Source: an uncultured Lachnospiraceae bacterium (GTDB lineage Bacteria; Bacillota; Clostridia; Lachnospirales; Lachnospiraceae). Taken from it: a stretch of DNA of 60,635 bases. Each line of letters begins with the position of its first letter. The stretch's first letter is position 1. The translations under genes and the position numbers were made by a program. The stretch spans positions 1 to 60,635 of the forward strand of contig CAJUJM010000007.1 in the NCBI GenBank assembly GCA_910586755.1, in the 5' to 3' direction. Shown piece after piece: positions 58,257-60,635 of this stretch. Below the pieces are notes generated by a model, which saw only the letters and a program-made list of their open reading frames with translations, was not told the DNA's origin and made no database searches.

Positions 58257-58279
58257 CCTTTGGGATGACCCAATGGGGC
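58257..58279. other. Right junction of the inserted element (attR-like)
   Basis: CCTTTGGG, ATGA, CCCAATGGGGC. Its outer arm is the inverted partner of the outer arm at the left junction. Confidence 0.7.
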
Positions 58280-58651
58280 TCCATGTCCTTAGGAGAACAA
58301 GGCTACAGCCCCATTGAGATCCTCCGGTATTTTTATGGGGACAGCATTTATGTAAATACGGCAGAGCAGATCTCCGGTATCCCGGCTTCCTGGCCTGGTT
58401 ATGATTTGACCATAGGCTCCTCCGGCAGCAAGGTACGGCAGCTTCAGGAACAGCTGGATGCCATAGCAACGGTTTATTCCGCTATCCCCGGCGTAACTCC
58501 GGACGGGATCTATGGACCCGCTACTGCCAGATCAGTTCGGGAATTCCAGTCTATTTTCGGCATGCCCCAGACAGGAGTAGTGGATTTTGCCACCTGGTAT
58601 CGGATCTCCCATATCTATGTGGCGGTTACCGGAATTGCGGAACTAAGCTAA
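58265..58651 (+). pseudogene. 3 prime part of the split SpoIID-like gene (PG_binding_1 domain)
   Basis: A 128-codon frame without a ribosome site. MTQWGSMSLGEQGYSPIEIL and RYFYGDSIYVN continue the SpoIID-type motif (compare GMSQYGA-x-GMA-x(2)-GYSYQEILKYYY), followed by a spacer and a peptidoglycan-binding domain (GSSGSKVRQLQEQLDAIATV; GVTPDGIYGPATARSVREFQ; GVVDFATWYRISHIYV). It is the natural C-terminus of the protein begun at 55710. It is not translated as such unless the 1.68-kb element leaves; labelled pseudogene only in that sense. Confidence 0.85.
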
Positions 58652-58680
58652 CGGTTCTTTCTGCTGGCCGGGCATATGAA

Positions 58681-58721
58681 AAACAGGGCTTTCACCGTTT
58701 CTTCACGGCAAAGCCCTGTTT
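58681..58721. terminator. Bidirectional terminator
   Basis: AAACAGGGCTTT and AAAGCCCTGTTT, 12-bp perfect stem, with an inner CCGT/ACGG hairpin. It separates the split gene from the aldo/keto reductase. Confidence 0.9.
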
Positions 58722-58768
58722 GAATTTATGCTTTTCCAGCGGTCCGCTTTCTATATAATTGCACCATA

Positions 58769-58787
58769 TTCCCCGCCGTCTGAACGG
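58769..58787 (-). repeat. Fragment of R2-type element (copy D)
   Basis: On the minus strand CCGTTCAGACGGCGGGGAAT follows the stop of the aldo/keto reductase gene. It equals the 5 prime edge of R2 copy A but no hairpins follow. Confidence 0.4.
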
Positions 58788-59909
58788 TTATAATAATTCC
58801 CGGCTTACCTTATCCAGATTTTCCCGGATAGCAATATGCTGGGGACAGACCTCCTCGCATTTGCCGCATTTTATGCATTGATCTGCATGAGCTTTGCCGC
58901 GGCTTCCCACCAGCCAGCTTTCCTGATGTCTGGCCCTTTCTTTGCTGCTGTAAAGAGTCAGGTAATTCATGGCTGTAAAAGAACCGGAAATCCCGATGTT
59001 TTTCGGACAAACCTTGGCGCAGTAATTGCAGGAAGTACATGGAATCAAGGGCACCGCCACCAAAACCTTTCGGGCCCTGTCCAAAGTATCCTTCTGTGCC
59101 TTTGTTAACCCGGCAAAGTCTCTCATAAAGGAAAGATTGTCTTTCATCTGTTCGAGGCTGCTCATGCCGGACAGAACTGTGATGACTCCTTCCAGATCCG
59201 CTGCAAACCGGATTGCCCAGGATGCCGGGGACGCATCCGGCTCGGCTGCCTTTAGCACCTCTGTTACGGATTCCGGCGGAGTCGCCAGCATTCCGCCTTT
59301 CACCGGCTCCATAATAATCACTGGCTTGCCATGCTTTCTGGCTACTTCATAACAGGCTCTGGACTGAACCGTAGGTTCTTCCCAGTCTGCGTAGTTAATT
59401 TGAAGCTGAACAAACTCCATTTCGGGATGGGCTGTCAAAATCTCTTCCAGCTCCTCCGGTGTGGAGTGGAAGGAAAAGCCAACATGCCGGATCAGGCCTG
59501 ACTCTTTTTTCTCCTGAACCCATTCCCACAGACCATAGTCATCAAAAAATTTGGTGCGGCTCTCGCCTAAATTATGTAGCAGGTAATAGTCAAAATATCC
59601 GGCCTTGGTCCTCTCTAAGGAAACGTCAAACTGGGCCACCGCCTCTTCCCGGCTCTTACAATTAATCCAGGCTGCGTTTTTGGTGGCAAGCTGAAAGCTT
59701 TCCCGGGGGTATCGCTCCACTAAGGCCTGGCAGATGGCCTCTTCGCTGCCATTATAGGCCCAGGCTGTATCAAAGTAAGTAAAGCCTGCTTCCATAAACT
59801 GATCTACCATTTCCTTGGTCTGCTCTACGTCAATTTTTCCGTCCTCCATAACCGGAAGGCGCATAAGTCCAAAGCCCAGTTTTCTGATTTCTTCTCCTAA
59901 ATATGCCAT
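58788..59909 (-). CDS. Aldo/keto reductase with C-terminal 4Fe-4S domain
   Basis: A 373-residue oxidoreductase. The AKR barrel starts IRKLGFGLMRLPVMEDGKID, with DTAWAYNGSEEAICQAL (catalytic Tyr), LATKNAAW (Lys) and YDYYLLHNL-type FDYYLLHNLGESR (His). The C-terminal part has two ferredoxin motifs, CTSCNYCAKVCPKN and CIKCGKCEEVCPQH, found in the COG1453 family. Start ATG at 59909 follows AGGAGG; two in-frame MPKKQGKK units upstream belong to a tandem repeat and could extend the protein. Substrate unknown. Confidence 0.9.
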   Translation of the reverse strand: MAYLGEEIRKLGFGLMRLPVMEDGKIDVEQTKEMVDQFMEAGFTYFDTAWAYNGSEEAICQALVERYPRESFQLATKNAAWINCKSREEAVAQFDVSLERTKAGYFDYYLLHNLGESRTKFFDDYGLWEWVQEKKESGLIRHVGFSFHSTPEELEEILTAHPEMEFVQLQINYADWEEPTVQSRACYEVARKHGKPVIIMEPVKGGMLATPPESVTEVLKAAEPDASPASWAIRFAADLEGVITVLSGMSSLEQMKDNLSFMRDFAGLTKAQKDTLDRARKVLVAVPLIPCTSCNYCAKVCPKNIGISGSFTAMNYLTLYSSKERARHQESWLVGSRGKAHADQCIKCGKCEEVCPQHIAIRENLDKVSRELL

Positions 59910-59920
59910 GTTTTCCTCCT

Positions 59921-60022
59921 TTTTGCCCTGCTTTTTGGGCATGCAGGGATACCCTTGGGTGTTTCCTCCTTTTTTGCCCTGCTTTTTGGGCATACGGGGA
60001 TACCCTTGGGTATTTCCTCCTA
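59921..60022 (-). repeat. Intergenic repeat family R5, two tandem units
   Basis: Two 53-base units, about 95% identical, each GGAGGAAAYACCCAAGGGTA, TCCCYGYATGCCC and AAAAAGCAGGGC then A-rich. Each carries a Shine-Dalgarno sequence and an in-frame MPKKQGKK. A diverged unit lies at 4807-4856. Confidence 0.8.
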
Positions 60023-60514
60023 TAATTGATACTTCTTTTTTAAGAATTTAAAAAGTCCGGCACACCCTTCTGTTATGTCCCTCCAGGTGGCTTCAAAATC
60101 ACCGGTATACCAGGGATCTGCCACATCCGGGGAGGATTTTCCCTCAGCTCCCGGATACTCCCAGTTTATGGCAAAATCCATCATTTTGTAAAGCTTTTTC
60201 TCCGGATCCCCGCCGGTAATCCGCAGCATATTGCGGATGTTCTGTTGATCCATGCCAATCAGATAGTCAAACTCCTGGTAATCGGACTTTTCCATATGTC
60301 TGGCTCTTTTTCCGGCACAGGAAATGCCTGCCTCAGCCAGCTTCCGCTTTGTTCCGGGATGAACCGGATTGCCGATTTCTTCGTAGGATGTGGCGGCGGA
60401 GCCGATGAAAAAGCTGTGGGAAAGATGCTGCTTTTCTATGAAATCCTGGAAATACAGGTGGGCTAGGGGGCTGCGGCAAATGTTGCCGTGGCAGACGAAT
60501 AATATTTTTATCAT
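60020..60514 (-). CDS. Low-molecular-weight protein-tyrosine phosphatase
   Basis: A 164-residue LMW-PTP. The P-loop CHGNICRS (Cx5R with trailing Ser) is at about residues 8-15, and DVADPWYTGDF supplies the general-acid Asp-Pro. LIGMDQQNIRNML is also typical. Start at 60514; a longer frame lacks a good site. In Firmicutes such enzymes may act on tyrosine kinases or arginine phosphate; a partner is not visible. The remaining 120 bases to the window edge show no gene. Confidence 0.92.
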   Translation of the reverse strand: MIKILFVCHGNICRSPLAHLYFQDFIEKQHLSHSFFIGSAATSYEEIGNPVHPGTKRKLAEAGISCAGKRARHMEKSDYQEFDYLIGMDQQNIRNMLRITGGDPEKKLYKMMDFAINWEYPGAEGKSSPDVADPWYTGDFEATWRDITEGCAGLFKFLKKKYQL

Positions 60515-60635
60515 ACCTATTTTCCGCCTTTCTGCGAAAGGCACCAATGCGTCATGAAACATGTTGGCTGACTTTCGCTTTTCTAATTTATCTTCCTTCT
60601 GATATTATTACGTTATAAGACTGACACACTACAGA

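Larger units (their letters stand above)
56589..58264. mobile_element. 1.68-kb serine-recombinase element splitting the SpoIID-like gene
   Basis: The element lies between the shared GGATG at 56587-56591 and 58263-58267; the exact edges are uncertain by 5 bases. It holds the false 3 prime end of the split gene, a tRNA-Glu(CUC) with its own terminator, and a 408-codon serine recombinase. Removing 1676 bases joins CPNWM to TQWGSMSLGEQGYSP in frame and recreates a 26-base inverted-repeat site, GCCCCAATTGG-ATGA-CCCAATGGGGC. No transposase or phage genes are present. Confidence 0.8.

Noticed and set aside
58265..58651. Independent small peptidoglycan-binding protein
   Set aside because: No ribosome site before the ATG, and the first residues continue a conserved motif that breaks off at 56591; it is better explained as the 3 prime part of the split gene.

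Overview
The window looks like a chromosomal segment of a spore-forming, gut-type Lachnospiraceae (Clostridium cluster XIVa, Lacrimispora/Enterocloster/Blautia-like). This rests on protein style (DUF3842, AzlCD, a LytTR/AgrC-type two-component pair, a SpoIID-like spore or wall protein), strong AGGAGG ribosome sites, a tryptophan T-box, compact operons and moderate GC. The species assignment is inference.

Layout. 1-2.7 kb: end of a surface-polymer region (KdsC-like HAD phosphatase fragment, CDP-glycerol-type transferase) and an Rpn/PD-(D/E)XK protein. 2.7-31 kb: a large accessory sugar region, mostly on the minus strand. It holds a SIS isomerase, a class II aldolase, a sugar ABC transporter and a cytoplasmic-looking sulfatase; a LacI regulator; a FucI/AraA-like isomerase, a PTS IIC-IID fusion, NagA, a LarA-like racemase, a TIM paralogue and a phosphofructokinase; a ROK regulator, a PGI paralogue, a second class II aldolase and a NagB-like deaminase; a second ABC transporter (NitT/SsuA type); a second LacI; and an aldose epimerase. 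Together these form a near-complete second set of upper-glycolysis enzymes tied to amino-sugar enzymes. Two LacI operator families can be read directly: TATACACACGTGTGTATA-like sites (four) and CAAACGTTTG sites (three). 31-38 kb: a LytTR response regulator, histidine kinase and coupled unknown protein; an XRE regulator; AzlCD; and a radical SAM protein. 38-47 kb: metY-cysK-rrf2 with paired operators, then trpEGDCFBA behind a tryptophan T-box. 47-55.6 kb: a YitT/YczE-type membrane protein, an AraC regulator, a coiled-coil protein, leuCD with a divergent LysR, a DUF3990/XRE toxin-antitoxin-like pair, and ilvN-ilvC. 55.7-58.7 kb: a SpoIID-like, peptidoglycan-binding gene split by a 1.68-kb element that carries a serine recombinase and a tRNA-Glu(CUC). 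58.7-60.6 kb: a ferredoxin-type aldo/keto reductase and a low-molecular-weight phosphatase.

Most unusual signals. (1) The split SpoIID-like gene. Its two halves rejoin exactly in frame inside the conserved M-S/T-Q-Y/W-G motif if the element is excised at a shared GGATG, and the rejoined site is a near-perfect inverted repeat. This is what a skin-like, developmentally excised element would look like, but with a tiny payload that includes a tRNA. (2) Two 134-137-bp elements, each directly downstream of its own consensus sigma-A promoter on the minus strand. They fold into the same four-way junction, with stems that differ in sequence but stay paired, and they share an identical 22-nt loop: a candidate undescribed structured RNA. 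(3) Several dispersed intergenic repeat families with fixed positions relative to genes. One begins with the stop codon of the preceding gene, and two sit just upstream of Shine-Dalgarno sites.
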